DNA of 35,939 nucleotides from Pseudomonadota bacterium (GTDB taxonomy: Bacteria; Bdellovibrionota; FAC87; UBA2466). The notes beneath the pieces were generated by a model. The model was given only the letters and a program-made list of their open reading frames with translations, did no database searches and had not been told where the DNA came from. The DNA is taken from positions 1 to 35,939 of the forward strand of contig RFNV01000128.1 of assembly GCA_009927005.1 (NCBI GenBank). Direction: 5' to 3'. Shown here piece after piece: positions 35,460 to 35,939 of the stretch (positions are counted from its first letter, which is position 1; each line of letters begins with the position of its first letter). A program made the translations under genes and the position numbers.

Positions 35460-35939
35460 GTGTGGGTGCTTAAAGAGAGAACCAAAAAGGGAGACGCCTT
35501 CGGTGTCCATCGGGTTTTAGATTCCGCGGTCACTCTTCCCCAGGCTGCTGAACGACTGGATAATAGCCTTCCCCTCTATCACAATGAAATTTTAATCGAA
35601 GTTGAACAACTTAACATCGATGCCGCTAGTTTTGTCCAAATGGAAAAAGAAACGGGAGGCAATTCGGAGCGAATTGGCCAAATCATCTTAGAAAATTGTA
35701 ATGCCCGTGGAAAACAACAGAACCGAATAACGGGCTCTGGGGGCATGCTGGTTGGACGGGTTAAGCAAATCGGCTCTCGCTACAAAGGTCCCTTAAAATT
35801 TAAAGTAGGTGACCGGATTGCAACCTTAGTCTCCCTTACGCTAACTCCCTTACATTTAGAAAAAATTAACTCCATCAACTTGAAGACCCACCAAGTTACC
35901 GCGTCAGGTCATGCGATTTTGTTTGAGACGGGGATGGCA
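35460..35939 (+). CDS. kdd: L-erythro-3,5-diaminohexanoate dehydrogenase, 5' part
   Basis: The frame runs off the right edge after about 160 codons. Its start, GDAFGVHRVLD...LPQAAERLDNSLPLYHNE, and EILIEVEQLNIDAASFVQME are typical of Kdd, as is NRITGSGGMLVGRVKQIG. The end reached here, DRIATLVSLTLTPLHLEKI and ITLFETG-like AILFETG, falls before the NAD-binding domain. Kdd oxidatively deaminates 3,5-diaminohexanoate to 3-keto-5-aminohexanoate, the substrate of Kce encoded 5.5 kb upstream. GTG 35460 has AAGAAGTGAG 6 bases before it; GTG 35466 is the alternative. Confidence 0.87.
   Translation, partial: MWVLKERTKKGDAFGVHRVLDSAVTLPQAAERLDNSLPLYHNEILIEVEQLNIDAASFVQMEKETGGNSERIGQIILENCNARGKQQNRITGSGGMLVGRVKQIGSRYKGPLKFKVGDRIATLVSLTLTPLHLEKINSINLKTHQVTASGHAILFETGMA

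Overview
This window reads as bacterial chromosome from a Gram-negative, delta-proteobacteria-like lineage, most plausibly Bdellovibrionota or a close relative. That is an inference from gene content and style. The content includes Tol-envelope genes, PlsB, a Ser/Thr kinase with an HRDMSPQN loop and PEGA-type C-terminus, a DapL-type lysine pathway, a DUF1844 protein, a standalone CpaF ATPase and a 3,5-diaminohexanoate lysine-degradation pair. Base composition looks moderate (mid-40s % GC by eye) and even. I see no IS element, prophage, integrase, rRNA or CRISPR array. No stretch longer than about 220 bases lacks a gene.

Layout. 1-240: two minus-strand tRNA-Ser genes (GCT and TGA). 297-5413: a divergent RelA/SpoT-like protein, a GYF-domain membrane protein and PlsB. 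5410-7417 (minus): a secreted Pro/Ala/Glu-rich protein followed by a CpaF/TadA ATPase. 7629-9589: a small secreted protein facing trmFO. 9655-13054: tolQ-tolR-tolA-tolB. 13073-14134 (minus): mreB. 14352-16555: a membrane Ser/Thr kinase split by a one-base frameshift. 16559-17107 (minus): an unknown two-helix membrane protein. 17186-22191: rocD, an unlisted 39-residue LptM-like lipoprotein, then dapF-dapA-dapB-dapL coupled by short overlaps. 22188-24125 (minus): acs. 24190-25287: a receiver/histidine-kinase-like hybrid. 25268-26437 (minus): a GT4 glycosyltransferase. 26524-29192: a small membrane protein, an Ala/Pro-tailed membrane protein, a DUF1844 protein and a monoheme CXXCH protein. 29181-29999 (minus): kce. 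30069-31028: nrnA. 31003-31620 (minus): DTW-domain protein. 31702-33537: typA. 33590-34720: nagZ. 34725-35369 (minus): deoxynucleoside kinase. 35460-end: 5' part of kdd.

How the genes work together. Three themes stand out. Envelope maintenance covers Tol, MreB, PlsB, an LptM-like lipoprotein, NagZ, and meso-DAP for peptidoglycan. Amino-acid and acetate use covers RocD, Kce/Kdd and Acs. Translation and RNA housekeeping covers TrmFO, TypA, NrnA, the DTW protein and tRNAs. The same 17 kb carries both the lysine/DAP biosynthetic operon and two consecutive enzymes of lysine breakdown.

Two organisational features recur. All nine convergent gene pairs overlap or nearly touch at their 3' ends. Several genes have a -10-like hexamer only 5-12 bases before the start codon and no Shine-Dalgarno, suggesting leaderless or very short-leader mRNAs. 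I found no clearly new defence or mobile system. The best leads are the kinase frameshift, the leaderless promoters, the divergent RelA/SpoT-fold protein and the Kce/Kdd pair.
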